This document shows, piece by piece, positions 20,701 to 29,061 of a stretch of 64,000 bases of DNA (positions are counted from its first letter, which is position 1; every line of letters starts with the position of its first letter). Below the pieces are notes generated by a model. That model ran no database searches and had not been told where the DNA came from. It worked only from the letters and a program-made list of their open reading frames with translations. The stretch is taken from assembly GCF_013155275.1 (NCBI RefSeq), contig NZ_JABJXS010000013.1:23374-87373 (forward strand), written 5' to 3'. The translations under genes were made by a program, and so were the position numbers. Origin of the DNA: Brenneria sp. hezel4-2-4. Lineage in GTDB: Bacteria; Pseudomonadota; Gammaproteobacteria; Enterobacterales; Enterobacteriaceae.

Positions 20701-22361
20701 ATGACAAGCACATCCAGTAAGGTTTGATGACCAAACGTCAGTTTTCCATCCTGAGTTTCCTGTAGTACATTAAGGCTGCATAGTTTCCGCTGAATGTCCT
20801 GAGAGGCTGGAAAGCGCTGATGTGGCACCACCAGACTTCGCAAGTGCAACATTTCTGAGGCAATATCTTCAATCGCTTGTATAGCAATATCCCCTAATTC
20901 GCTATCGGCAAGCACAACAGTATTTAGATAGCGTTGCGCCAGTGCCTGACTTGTCACCACATTGAAACTACCGTCTCTCTGGGCCAATTCAACGAATAAT
21001 GCCAACTCACGTGGATTTCGAATCAGCTCGCGAGTATCGGCATTGATAGCCGCAGTCGCAATCCCCAGCGTATCAAGTAATGGTGTAATCTCAGCTTTCC
21101 AATCCCATGGCTGGCATTTTAATTCACAATCCCAATGTCGTTCGGCAATCTGTCTGTCGTAATGTCTGTCGAAGTCGCGACAGGCGGTAACAACGGTGAT
21201 ATTGGGGAGCAATAGCAGGCGGTCGATCTGCGCAAGAAAATACTTGAGTATGCGATGTTCACGGGCGATGGACAACACATCCAAAGAATCAATAACTACT
21301 ATCACATGGGCGTCTTCAGCCATCCTTGCAGCTTCCTCTACCCATTTCGGCGATAGGCCCTGAGCATGACGATCTTCTGATGTAACCAAATCGGCGAACT
21401 CACGTGATTGAATAAAGAGAGGCACAATATCTGAATGGTTTTTTACCCGTTCTTCCAACGCCTCTAGCAATGTAAGCATCACACAAGTTTTTCCTGAGCC
21501 CGGAAGACCTGTAAGCAATATGGATCTCTTCCGGGCATCAATGGCTGCAAGTAGTTCATCCACGACTGGGATAGCAATACGCTGCCCAGCAATATCTCGC
21601 CGCCATGACCTGCCAATAGCAGAAGTACTGGAAAAAGAATGAAGTATCTCTGCTAGATTCATTGGTGGAACCAGTATTGACCCAGCCTGCTGGACAATGG
21701 TCCTAAGATCATCTTTGGTCAAACGATATTGGACAGCGGTAGATAAACCACCATCCCCCATACGCGCACCAAGTTTATCAAGGCTTACCCAGAGCGCATT
21801 AAAAGCAGCGTCAGGGTTGCTCACCATATATCGTAAACGTCCCCGTAGCTGCTGCTCCATCTGATCCAGATCATCGCTGGTCACAAAATTGGTTCGACGC
21901 AGGAATTCAAACGTTGAAATACTGGGGGGAGTTTTCGCTAGTTGTTGCGACAAGGTATCATTCAGCACCCGTTGTGCTTTTCCTAAACTTTGTAGATAAC
22001 TGCTTTCGTCTGGTTGAGATGAGCTGTGCTCTTTGAGTTTTGCAAGATCGCCAAAGTTATTTCGCGAATAGAAGCGGACATTAACTTTCGGATTATTAGC
22101 CAGCAGACGGAAGGCTTTGTCTAGTTCATCGCCCAAGTCAGCTATCGTCCAGGCCTTAAAATCGGTTTGATTTTTTTTGCACTGACAGGCGATCAAGACG
22201 CCGTCAACTTTGCCAACGACGACATCGTCAACGGGGTAGCTTATCGAGTCGACTTCAAGCCATAGGAAGTCCTGATCGGACAATATCTTCAATGCCCAAT
22301 CAAACGCTACCAGGGTCTGGTATCCATCGCCACGGTTGGAGCGTATACCTGCAATACTCAT
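17787..22361 (-). CDS. Large STAND-type ATPase with nuclease-like N-terminus (putative Avs-like antiviral protein)
   Basis: 1,524 aa. Residues 1-110 look like a PD-(D/E)xK fold of the Cap4/DUF4297 kind: GDGYQTLVAFDWAL, Glu36, Asp45-Asp46, then a beta strand ending QCKKN with Gln60 and Lys62. A P-loop NTPase follows, with Walker A GLPGSGKT at 285-292 and Walker B VIVVIDSLD near 354-361, then TACRDFD, typical of STAND proteins. The remaining roughly 900 residues are helical and without a motif I can name, as expected for a target-sensing repeat domain. Known Avs proteins sense phage terminase or portal and activate an N-terminal nuclease; that role here is inference from architecture and context. 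It has no operon partner. AT-rich flanks and long inverted repeats on both sides suggest it moved as a unit. Confidence 0.7.
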   Translation of the reverse strand: MSIAGIRSNRGDGYQTLVAFDWALKILSDQDFLWLEVDSISYPVDDVVVGKVDGVLIACQCKKNQTDFKAWTIADLGDELDKAFRLLANNPKVNVRFYSRNNFGDLAKLKEHSSSQPDESSYLQSLGKAQRVLNDTLSQQLAKTPPSISTFEFLRRTNFVTSDDLDQMEQQLRGRLRYMVSNPDAAFNALWVSLDKLGARMGDGGLSTAVQYRLTKDDLRTIVQQAGSILVPPMNLAEILHSFSSTSAIGRSWRRDIAGQRIAIPVVDELLAAIDARKRSILLTGLPGSGKTCVMLTLLEALEERVKNHSDIVPLFIQSREFADLVTSEDRHAQGLSPKWVEEAARMAEDAHVIVVIDSLDVLSIAREHRILKYFLAQIDRLLLLPNITVVTACRDFDRHYDRQIAERHWDCELKCQPWDWKAEITPLLDTLGIATAAINADTRELIRNPRELALFVELAQRDGSFNVVTSQALAQRYLNTVVLADSELGDIAIQAIEDIASEMLHLRSLVVPHQRFPASQDIQRKLCSLNVLQETQDGKLTFGHQTLLDVLVISRAMRNGVTLNAFINSLPAVPFVRPSIRSFIAQLAQGERREFRKQLRAVLVGNAAFHIRRLVAESFAEQKPQNEDWSLVRDLREKHRDIFQVIYAVGGSIEWHHFWVNFLIPYLKMTRDAEGVGIHVHRIAQWSNVDTAGVVSFWMEVLALDWFDGNGIADQLAMRLSEIKSGNIAIVAPLLERLITMPRSEHSYLGRAIAGCVTAGVVDDAFLWRYITDDISDEDLLEFRFNCKLRCQVNEFGNKNENFIRLRMEQSSALLDLALGSIERWSIVQTSRYGKPRLGYRHGFLSETSYKATHSQQDMHHVDCMDVLFDAVESGILHHAKTHSYWWKKNCERLCFNHEGALLYLGILACTSSPEANIDLIGRMLCDRNMLEFELSYELGKLIQSAFRFLPDQIQDAVMENILTVRNEYLSSESSLWKLRAQAEFIVPIPCYRRSAELQMVLDEYERRSGTLVCQPYIHSRGGLVGAPFSYDVFLSISNGGVLQLLLHYDGHTQRDWDEFLIGGEEEVGWQLREASSRQPLRFLNFLSSYWIDIPAKFRDDIMSGIATYLAYRYGNLNTNGKWEPLEEPNASLLANQILDELERHPMQWRYNSSSAKALEACANVIQDLQAAERLIFLAIGFAGLDESDPIEGESVDLITTGINMAKGDVTDALMILANNFLEQSNKLPALLVPTLRRFASDEHQAIRALILQRLPFMQNKSFDLGWDLFHLAMKDAHGLWQIAERCLYYAYHNHFDTVKPLLTSIYSEGSDKDFETWGRISALSAMTKHIDFDKFLRDLNTLDKTEAWHGATTVWVNDENIRQHREQCLEGIKAGLNADGQHALDVAKQLDHIFDDSEDVIFIPLEIVARCFSVFENEGSGEGKQHQFFRFHEWLNAISQLDPEQALAVTEIYLAYARHNRQYLYDHNNSLTQLMTRLFAEAEEREESDQSAMLQRVVALQDMLLSMGVNGVSDWLKAAERP

Positions 22362-22600
22362 AAATTATTCCCTTTCGGAGGGCATTCTTTCCTCCTCATC
22401 CAGATGTATTAGCATCACCAAACGTTTTGGACATGATATTCGTCCTTCTGTAACCATGCCAGAGCGTAAAGTATGCTCTCTTCAAAGAGACGCCATTTAG
22501 CATACGCGGATCTTTTGGTGTATCTCAAACTGAGTACTTACCTATGTTGAGGGGCGACATGACCTGCTCTTAATTGATTAACTTTCTGTGATGCTCCTGA

Positions 22601-22768
22601 AGTCAGCTTCTGGCACAGGTTGTGTGAAAACCTTGATCAAAATCTGAAGTAGATCGGCTGGTCAAAGAGTCAAATTTTACGTAGGGACTCGGTTTTCGGC
22701 CCTATTTGGGCAGTCTCTGCGACCAAAAAAGTTTTCACCCAGCTTGGGTACCAAGCCGACAGTCAGAT
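22601..22768 (-). repeat. Right arm of the long inverted repeat flanking the STAND gene
   Basis: Reverse complement of the left arm at 17393-17590, with the core at 22638-22737. It lies about 240 bp upstream of the ATPase start and 90 bp before the toxin gene. The 494-bp gap 22362-22855 holds this repeat and presumably the ATPase promoter, and no gene. Confidence 0.85.
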
Positions 22769-22855
22769 CTGATAGACCCAGAGTAGTAATATGTCAGATT
22801 AAGTACGAATCAACGCAACTTAGCTCATTTAAGAATAACCACGCCTAAGCCGTCA

Positions 22856-23170
22856 TCAAATGCCAAAATCTTCTCGAAACCGATCAATCTGATGCATCCG
22901 CTCGTGCAGAACCGTCACGATACCGATGTCGCCGTTTGATAGTCTGCGCCAGTAGACAACATGTCGCTCGTAGCGAAAGAAGAAACCTTCTACCCCAAAT
23001 TCGGCGGGCACTGGCCGTGAAACGACCTCGTGGGTTTCTATCCTGGTAAATGCCTGAAACATGCCGGTAATGTAGCTATCCGCTTGCTCTGTACCCCATC
23101 GCTCGCGCGTGTAGCGGTAGATCTCGTCAAGGCGATAAGAGGCGGCCTCCTGTATGCGGACATTAGCCAT
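22856..23170 (-). CDS. ParE/RelE-family toxin, copy 1
   Basis: 104 aa. The sequence YRLDEIYRYTRERWGTEQAD, then the strand pair FFFRYERHVVYWR and IVTVLHERM, is typical of ParE-type toxins of the RelE fold. ParE toxins poison DNA gyrase; this activity is assumed from the family. It starts 4 bp after the antitoxin stop, so the two are one operon with the antitoxin first. The copy at 59729 differs at seven residues. It sits next to an attachment scar, suiting a role in stabilising the island. Confidence 0.88.
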   Translation of the reverse strand: MANVRIQEAASYRLDEIYRYTRERWGTEQADSYITGMFQAFTRIETHEVVSRPVPAEFGVEGFFFRYERHVVYWRRLSNGDIGIVTVLHERMHQIDRFREDFGI

Positions 23171-23174
23171 AGGG

Positions 23175-23429
23175 TCAGGCCTTGTTGCGTGCGATGATAT
23201 CTGCGGCAGTCAGGGAGACGTATGAAGATTCTGGTGCAGCAAAGGCATTAGTCAGTTCGGCCTTGAGTCGTGCGAATGCTTCCGCCTCTACCCGCTCTTT
23301 GTCCCGGCGGATCAGGTCCCGGATATACTCGCTGACGTTGTCGTAAGCGCCGTTTTCGCCTACGTTGGCGGCCACGAAGTCGCTCAGCGGCCCTTTGAGG
23401 CGAACGGTCATTGTCGTGGTTCGGGACAT
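23175..23429 (-). CDS. Ribbon-helix-helix (ParD/CopG-type) antitoxin, copy 1
   Basis: 84 aa. The N-terminal strand SRTTTMTVRLKGPLSDFV and the helices DNVSEYIRDLIRRDKERVE form the ribbon-helix-helix DNA-binding fold; the C-terminal half would wrap the toxin. It is first in the operon and would autorepress it. The protein is identical in every residue to the copy at 60048. The start ATG follows tgaggtacac, a moderate ribosome-binding site. Confidence 0.88.
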   Translation of the reverse strand: MSRTTTMTVRLKGPLSDFVAANVGENGAYDNVSEYIRDLIRRDKERVEAEAFARLKAELTNAFAAPESSYVSLTAADIIARNKA

Positions 23430-23748
23430 GGTGTGTACCTCATTGATGAATCACGTATTGAATATAAGCAAAAAATAATACAAAAACAACGTAGGACCAT
23501 AAGCTATGAGGTGTAAATTATATGAATAAAAACTCATATTTTCATATAGTTATGAAACGTTGGGGTATTGTGTTTGGCGAGGAGATAATATTAATCGGCA
23601 AGGACGATTGAGCTTTGATTGCTGTTTAAAGGCGCTGCTAATTCGTTTGCTTGACCAGACCCCAAAACAAGGCTAATTTCAAGGCTCAACGGTTACTGAC
23701 GGTATCACATTAACGTTAATAAACTCAGACTTAGCAACTCAGCGCTTA

Positions 23749-23765
23749 TCTCGTTTCCCGCTCCA
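23749..23765 (+). repeat. Attachment-site scar (17-bp copy of tRNA-Gly 3' end)
   Basis: tctcgtttcccgctcca is identical to the last 17 nt of the three tRNA-Gly genes. The sequence to its left matches island right ends (60540-60621). The sequence to its right, up to about 23910, matches the left end found after tRNA copy 3 (58045-58200). This is therefore a right-end/left-end junction between two elements in tandem. Confidence 0.85.
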
Positions 23766-24097
23766 ATTCTTGTTCTATAGACTTCCACCAAAGTCTGTAG
23801 CTCTCTGATTCAACAGGGTAATCGCTCTGTTGAGCATCCAGCGAAACCCGCTGAAAACCACCGTCAACCACGCCGAAGTAGTACACAAATTAGTACATGA
23901 AAATCGGGTGCGTTATGTTATAGGTGCCTCCTTATAAGTTCGTGGAACTAAAACGGGTGTGCTTACAGAGGAGCAGGCATGTCGTCGCATCTTGTATCGG
24001 GCACTATTTTAATCATCTTAATAGTCTGGATATATCGCTCAAACCTGTGGCGATTCAGGGGGGCATTGTCTTGCAAGCACTCCTGTAGTCAACGACT
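23766..24097. other. Left end of element B without its integrase
   Basis: The first 145 bp resemble the sequence between tRNA copy 3 and its integrase fragment (shared gtctgtagctctctgattc and agtacac...gaaaatcgggtgcgtta). The similarity stops near 23910, where an integrase gene would begin. No integrase is left; cargo genes follow. A 67-codon frame at 23979 looks spurious. Confidence 0.6.
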
Positions 24098-24988
24098 TCA
24101 ACCCGGCCCCTCGCTTCCCGCCGCCAGCAGCGGTACCAGCACGTCACTGATGGGCGTAGGAATACCCTGTGAGCAACCATAACGCTGTACCACGCCGTTA
24201 CGTATATCCCATTCCAGTGGGCGGTTGGCCTGTCGGTCGGCGAGAATAGAGGTGCCTAAATCCGCAGGCGCATGTTGAAAACCGTCAACGATCTCCTGCG
24301 CAACGTTATCGTGAAGTACCGCACCTTGCGCACGCGCTACCGTCAGACATTCACGCAGATAAGCCAGGGCCAGCTGTGTTATGTCTTCGCGTGAGAACAT
24401 CCCCGCACGGCGATTTGCGAGCACCATTAGACCTGCAACTGCATTCTGAAGTAGTTTGCGCCAGGCTATCGAGAGAAAATCGGCTGACAGCTCAACCGTG
24501 CAGCGCGTGCCGCTGAGCGCATCAGCGACCTGTTGTGACTGCGGCACATCCGGCAGCGTCAGACGCGGTTTGGCGCGCAGCCAGACTGAAGCATCCGGCT
24601 CGCGCTGTGCCGGAAACCACACGACTGAAGGCAGCACAGTTGCCCCGTTGACGTAGGGCTCCAGCAGGGTTTTCTGCTCGACGCCGTTTTGCAGGGCACA
24701 TATTACGGTGTTTTCATTGCACAACGCGGCCAGCCAGTCGGCGCTGTCAGCCACCTGGGTGGTTTTCACCGCAACAAAGACCAGATCGAATGGATGGGTG
24801 ACAGTTGACGGATTACTCAATACCGGACCTGGCACCACAACTTCACCGTCATCGTGACGCAGAATTAACCGCGGATGCGCGGTGCGCCCGCAAAGGACTG
24901 GCGTGCGGTCAACTTCATGCAGTACAGCGGCGATGGTAGTACCGATAGCACCCGGACCAATAAGAGCAATCGTGGGATGGTCAGACAT
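24098..24988 (-). CDS. 2-dehydropantoate 2-reductase family oxidoreductase (PanE/ApbA-like)
   Basis: 296 aa from the start MSDHPTIALIGPGAIG. The Rossmann motif GPGAIG (11-16) binds NADPH. ALQNGVEQ and the C-terminal domain with WRKLLQNAV fit the ketopantoate-reductase family, which reduces ketopantoate to pantoate in coenzyme A synthesis. As an accessory paralogue it may act on another 2-keto acid. The start is chosen after the spaced ribosome-binding site caggag; the open frame continues 109 codons upstream inside the EamA gene without support. It is the last gene in a three-gene minus-strand set with the EamA transporter and LysR regulator. Confidence 0.85.
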   Translation of the reverse strand: MSDHPTIALIGPGAIGTTIAAVLHEVDRTPVLCGRTAHPRLILRHDDGEVVVPGPVLSNPSTVTHPFDLVFVAVKTTQVADSADWLAALCNENTVICALQNGVEQKTLLEPYVNGATVLPSVVWFPAQREPDASVWLRAKPRLTLPDVPQSQQVADALSGTRCTVELSADFLSIAWRKLLQNAVAGLMVLANRRAGMFSREDITQLALAYLRECLTVARAQGAVLHDNVAQEIVDGFQHAPADLGTSILADRQANRPLEWDIRNGVVQRYGCSQGIPTPISDVLVPLLAAGSEGPG

Positions 24989-25008
24989 TTTGTATTCTCC
25001 TGATTTGA

Positions 25009-25836
25009 TTAACCCATCATCAGTGTGCCGGCGGCAATCACCGTACACGCCAGCATTTTTCTCAGCGTTAAGGTTTCGCCGAGAAACAGATAACCCAGTA
25101 CAGCGGCAAACAGCACGCTGGTTTCGCGCAGCGCTGAGACGGCTCCCATCGGTGCAGCCGTCATCGCATAAATAATGATGCCGTAAGCCATCAGCGACAC
25201 CAGCCCCCCCGCCGCCGCACTGAATAAACCGGGCCGCCAGCACAGTAAACTTTTCGTGTCGCGTAAGGCGATATAGAGCGCAGGCATCAGCGCTCCCCAC
25301 AGCATGCTCATCCACACGGTATAGGAAAAAGAATTGCCGGAGAGGCGCACGCCCATACCATCCACGACGCTATAGGCGGCGATAAAAGCCCCGGTAGCGA
25401 GGGGATATTTGAGGCCTAACACCGACAGCCTGAGGTTTCTCACGGCAAGCACCAAAATTCCACCAGAAATCAGCCCGATACCGACAAGCGTAGGTAAGGC
25501 GATCTTTTCCCCAGCAAAGAGGGCCGCCCCACAGGTCACCATCAGTGGCGAAGAACCACGTGCAATCGGGTAGGTTTGCCCGAGATCCCCACTTTGATAA
25601 CTGCGTATCAGACACAGGTTATAGCCTACATGCAGTAACGCTGATAACACCGCATACCTTACGCTCGCCCAGGCAGGCAGCGGTAGGAACAGTGCGATGA
25701 CGACGCAGCTAAACGCGATCGCCACGCACATGATAGTCATCGACCACAACCGGTCAGCACTGCCGCGTAATAAGGCATTCCAACTGGCATGCAGCAGGGC
25801 GGCGAACAACGTCAGTAAAATAATATGAGTGGGCAT
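25009..25836 (-). CDS. EamA/DMT-family transporter
   Basis: 275 aa, ten hydrophobic helices in two EamA repeats. The N-terminus begins MPTHIILLTLFAALLHASWNALLRG, where LLHASWNAL is typical of the family; the second repeat ends LGYLFLGETLTLRKMLAC. Members export amino acids or other metabolites; the substrate is unknown here. It starts 75 bp after the LysR gene and ends 20 bp before the oxidoreductase, suggesting one transcript. Confidence 0.87.
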   Translation of the reverse strand: MPTHIILLTLFAALLHASWNALLRGSADRLWSMTIMCVAIAFSCVVIALFLPLPAWASVRYAVLSALLHVGYNLCLIRSYQSGDLGQTYPIARGSSPLMVTCGAALFAGEKIALPTLVGIGLISGGILVLAVRNLRLSVLGLKYPLATGAFIAAYSVVDGMGVRLSGNSFSYTVWMSMLWGALMPALYIALRDTKSLLCWRPGLFSAAAGGLVSLMAYGIIIYAMTAAPMGAVSALRETSVLFAAVLGYLFLGETLTLRKMLACTVIAAGTLMMG

Positions 25837-25911
25837 GTGCTGATGCTAAACAGCCCCTGCCCGGATTTGAAGTGAAATGTTGCCATCATGGCATGAGCAA
25901 AGACTCATGCT

Positions 25912-26820
25912 TTAACCGTAACCAAGCTGTGCCTGTTGTGATTGAGCGAGGAGCCAATTGCGGAATTTTAGGATGTGCGGCTGCGTTTCAGTGCCTCCCG
26001 GGCAGACAAAGTAATAGGCGGCAGGTGAGGGGAACGTTATGTCAAAGAGACGCGTCAGGCTGCCTTCGCGGATTTCTTTTTCAACGTGTCCGCTGCGCGC
26101 TAATGCAATGCCCTGACCCAGTAACGCCGCTTCAATCGTCATATTGGTGTCAGCGAAGCGTACGCTCTCGTGGAGCACATCGGTATTTACGCCGACTTGC
26201 TTAAACCATGTGTCCCATTTTGGTACCAGGTCGGCACCGTCACGCGTCAGGAGCGGGTAGCGCAGCAATTCGGCAGGGTCACTCGGGGTGCCTAAACGTT
26301 GTAAAAGGGCCGGGCTGGCAACCGGAAAGAGCTGTTCCCGGAACATAAACTCCGAATGCAAAGCAGGATAATTACCGTAACCGAAACGGATCGCCACATC
26401 GGCATCTTCGCTCGTGAATCTAATGGCGCTATCTGTGCTTTCGATCGTCACCAGGATCTCCGGATGTACACGTGCCAGATCTGGCAGGCGAGGTAACAGC
26501 CACTTTAGCGCGAAAGAATAGGTGGTGTTGACGCGCAAACGCACCCGGCCTTTTTGTTCACGCAGGTCGGCAAGCGTGGTTTCCAATTTGCTAAAGAATT
26601 CGCGCACCAGGGGAGCGAGTGCGGCGCCAGCAGGCGTTAGCCGCAAGGTTTTACCGCGCTGAAAAAGCTGCAGGCCCCACATTTCCTCCAGACTTTTAAG
26701 CTGATGGCTGACCGCACTTTGCGTAATAAATAACTCTTCTGCGGCTGAGGTAAACGTGGCGTGGCGAGTGGCGACTTCAAAGGCGCGCAATGTGGCTGTA
26801 GGGGGGAGGTCACGCATCAC
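25912..26820 (-). CDS. LysR-family regulator (GcvA-like)
   Basis: 302 aa. The N-terminal winged helix (LRAFEVATRHATFTSAAEEL then TQSAVSHQLKSLEE, about 8-65) is followed by the periplasmic-binding-like effector domain. The opening DLPPTATLRAFEVA resembles GcvA-type regulators. Unusually for LysR, it is not divergent from its probable targets but upstream and in the same direction as the transporter and oxidoreductase. It likely controls them and itself. Confidence 0.88.
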   Translation of the reverse strand: MMRDLPPTATLRAFEVATRHATFTSAAEELFITQSAVSHQLKSLEEMWGLQLFQRGKTLRLTPAGAALAPLVREFFSKLETTLADLREQKGRVRLRVNTTYSFALKWLLPRLPDLARVHPEILVTIESTDSAIRFTSEDADVAIRFGYGNYPALHSEFMFREQLFPVASPALLQRLGTPSDPAELLRYPLLTRDGADLVPKWDTWFKQVGVNTDVLHESVRFADTNMTIEAALLGQGIALARSGHVEKEIREGSLTRLFDITFPSPAAYYFVCPGGTETQPHILKFRNWLLAQSQQAQLGYG

Positions 26821-27012
26821 TCTATTCCTATTAATGAGCTAATACTCATAACACGATATGCCGGATCCTTTGCAAAAGATACGGCGACAGAGTGATAAGT
26901 AAAGCAACCGGGAATATACGGATAGTCGTACAGCGTTAGCTTTCAAGGCTTAACTGATACTGAAAGTATCAAATTAGCTTTAATAAACTAATGCTTAGCT
27001 ACTCAACGCTTG

Positions 27013-27029
27013 TCTCGTTTGTCGCTCCA
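27013..27029 (+). repeat. Degenerate attachment-site scar
   Basis: tctcgtttgtcgctcca differs at two positions from the tRNA-Gly 3' end. The 60 bp to the left (tgatactgaaagtatcaaatta...ttaataaact) match the right end at 60565-60621; the sequence to the right (tctatagacatccatcaaagtct..., ...aatcgctctgttg) matches island left ends. It marks the end of element B and the start of a third, decayed unit. Confidence 0.75.
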
Positions 27030-27724
27030 ATTTCTTTTCTATAGACATCCATCAAAGTCTATAGGTTACTGATTAAAAGGGGGAATCGCTCTGTTGCGCA
27101 TCCAGCGAAATCCGCTGAACCTCCTTCAACTGCGCCTTTCCGTGCTTGGTTAAATCATGCCCGTTAAAACGCGAGCTTCCGCCGCTGCGGGTAACAAAAT
27201 GTTTAAACCCTTAGCTGGATATAACATTTTTTTAACATTGGTTTTCATATGACGATGAAAATTTTATTTGGCCTGCTTTTTTTGCGCTGCGCTTAGGCGC
27301 TTATTTGTGGTTTTTTTGTTTTTATTTTTCGTTTTATTTAGTGGATAAGTCTATTTACTCCGTTAGTTTTTATTTTTTTAGCCTTTTATTTTATTTTTCC
27401 CCACGGCGACGAGTGTCAGGCCGATGTCATTCATTTGTCTAAAATGAATAGAGATTGTCTTTCTGACCTGCCCGCTTTAAATGCGATCTGCCAGTGTGCA
27501 CGCGTCGGCATGATGGGGGGAGGCCGGAGAGAGCGGGCAGCAAATTAACTTACCAATAATATGAAGTGTCACGAGATGTTTATGGGGACTTGATTTCACT
27601 TTGGTCAGTCGGGATAGTCTTATAAAAAGGTAAGTGAAAATCTTTAGGGCTGGGCAGGTTATTTATTTTTGTCTGCGCCCATTTAATTTATAACGATTAT
27701 TTTTATTTAGACAAAGGCACTGGC
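27030..27724. other. Non-coding stretch before the fimbrial regulator
   Basis: The first 100 bp are island left-end sequence without an integrase. The rest is strongly AT-rich with long T-tracts (27230-27400), the type of DNA often bound by H-NS. No open frame with family support. The promoter of the gene at 27725 must lie here. Confidence 0.5.
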
Positions 27725-28348
27725 ATGGTTTATCCGGAGCAATCCATCTCTCGTCTGACAAAAATGCTTTCTCCGCACGCGCATGTCGCAATGCCCTCGG
27801 AAGTTGTAAGAGGGAAAAGACGTTATCACCTTCATTCTTCTGGTGAACAATTTATCTATTTTCTCGATGAAGGTGAATTTTTAATAAAAAGAACCCGCGA
27901 TAACAAAGTTATCTCGATGATCCTGTCTCCGACCATAGTCGGCTGGTCTTTGGCGGCATTGAAGAGTGATGACATCTATATTGAAAGAGTCGACTACGGA
28001 AAAATAAGATGTTTGCCATTTAATATCGCGCTAAGGGTGGTTACCGCCTATCAGCGATTTGATGATGTTCTGATTATCGTTAATTTCTGGTTTCATTTTT
28101 TGATTGATTTTTGTGCTGATAACGACGGCGATTCGCAATCTGTAGTGAAAAATATGCTGCGTTCGCTTAACAAACTGCCGCCGGATGTCCGGCGGCGCTA
28201 TACCGCGTTAACCTTTATTTCCCAGAGAACCTCGCTTTCTAAAAGCACTATATTCAGGGTGTTAAAGAAGTTGCAGGCGGAAAAGCTTATCGAATTAGAG
28301 CACGGACGGTTAAAAAAAATAGCTTTTAGCCAACCCATTGCCTGCTGA
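27725..28348 (+). CDS. IprA/YaiV-like winged-helix regulator
   Basis: 207 aa. The first two thirds are a cyclic-nucleotide-binding-like beta fold (FIYFLDEGEFLIKRTRDNK) without the residues expected for cAMP binding. The C-terminus is a winged helix (YTALTFISQRTSLSKSTIFRVLKKLQAEKLIELE). Length and architecture match the E. coli YaiV/IprA family, where IprA affects oxidative-stress resistance. A copy beside a chaperone-usher operon in the same orientation suggests a dedicated fimbrial regulator; this is inference. Confidence 0.7.
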   Translation: MVYPEQSISRLTKMLSPHAHVAMPSEVVRGKRRYHLHSSGEQFIYFLDEGEFLIKRTRDNKVISMILSPTIVGWSLAALKSDDIYIERVDYGKIRCLPFNIALRVVTAYQRFDDVLIIVNFWFHFLIDFCADNDGDSQSVVKNMLRSLNKLPPDVRRRYTALTFISQRTSLSKSTIFRVLKKLQAEKLIELEHGRLKKIAFSQPIAC

Positions 28349-29061
28349 ATCTGTCGTCAATGGCGGCTTTCGGCTTTTCCTTGCCCCCTCCCTTGCGGGC
28401 AGCGTTTTTCTCTTCCTGATGCGAAGTAAACCCACGAATTATTCCCTCCTATTGGTTTCCTACCAAAATAAATTCATTGCTTAATTGTAACGCTGCGTGA
28501 AATAGTGGCTGCCGTAGTATTTTTATATTGATGATTTTTTGGTTTTTTTAATTATTTAAATTGATTGCAGCCTTATTAGTTCACTTTAATTTTTCAAAGA
28601 TGTTAAGTGGTTGGTGGTAATGTTTATATGACGAAACAATAAAAAAACATGTGTATTTATATGAGAACTATTTATTTGTTTTTTTATGCTGATAATTACG
28701 CCCCTCAACTACTGATGGTTTGGGTTTTTGTACTTCTTATACTTTCTGTGTGGTTCTTTTATCTGGTTTTTTAGGTTTTCTTGGTTGTTGATTGGTTTTT
28801 TATCCGTATTGTTCCGCTTTTTGATTTTCGCTCGTAATTTGTTTTTTTCGCAAATACTTAGCGGGCAGGATAAATTCTATGCATGCAGTAATTTCTCAAT
28901 CCCACCGCTTCTGGCTTTATATAAAGTCAGCCGTTCAGGTGTGCCTTTATATTGATGCCGGATAGATCCCGGTAGGTGAGAAATACCCATGTGGTTGAAA
29001 GCCACATTCATTTTTTTGACTATTTACCTAGCCTTTTATTGGCAATAAGGAAGCGTAACTT
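28349..29061. other. Long AT-rich leader of the fimbrial operon
   Basis: 713 bp without a supported gene. It presumably contains the promoter and a long untranslated leader of the major pilin. I looked for inverted repeats that would indicate an invertible promoter and saw none. The ribosome-binding site aaggaag lies 7 bp before the pilin ATG. Confidence 0.5.

Larger units (their letters stand above)
22832..23765. repeat. Direct repeat, copy 1: toxin-antitoxin module plus island right end
   Basis: About 930 bp resembling 59703-60638. It covers the ParE/RHH gene pair at high identity, then an AT-rich stretch at lower identity, then a conserved block (taacgttaataaactcagacttagcaactcag) running into a copy of the tRNA 3' end. 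Both copies thus mark the right ends of related islands. Confidence 0.85.

Noticed and set aside
28728..28955. 75-codon hydrophobic frame in the fimbrial leader
   Set aside because: Phe/Leu-rich because of T-rich DNA; no ribosome-binding site.
28349..29061. Possible invertible (phase-variable) fimbrial promoter
   Set aside because: No inverted repeat pair found by eye and no fim-type recombinase nearby.
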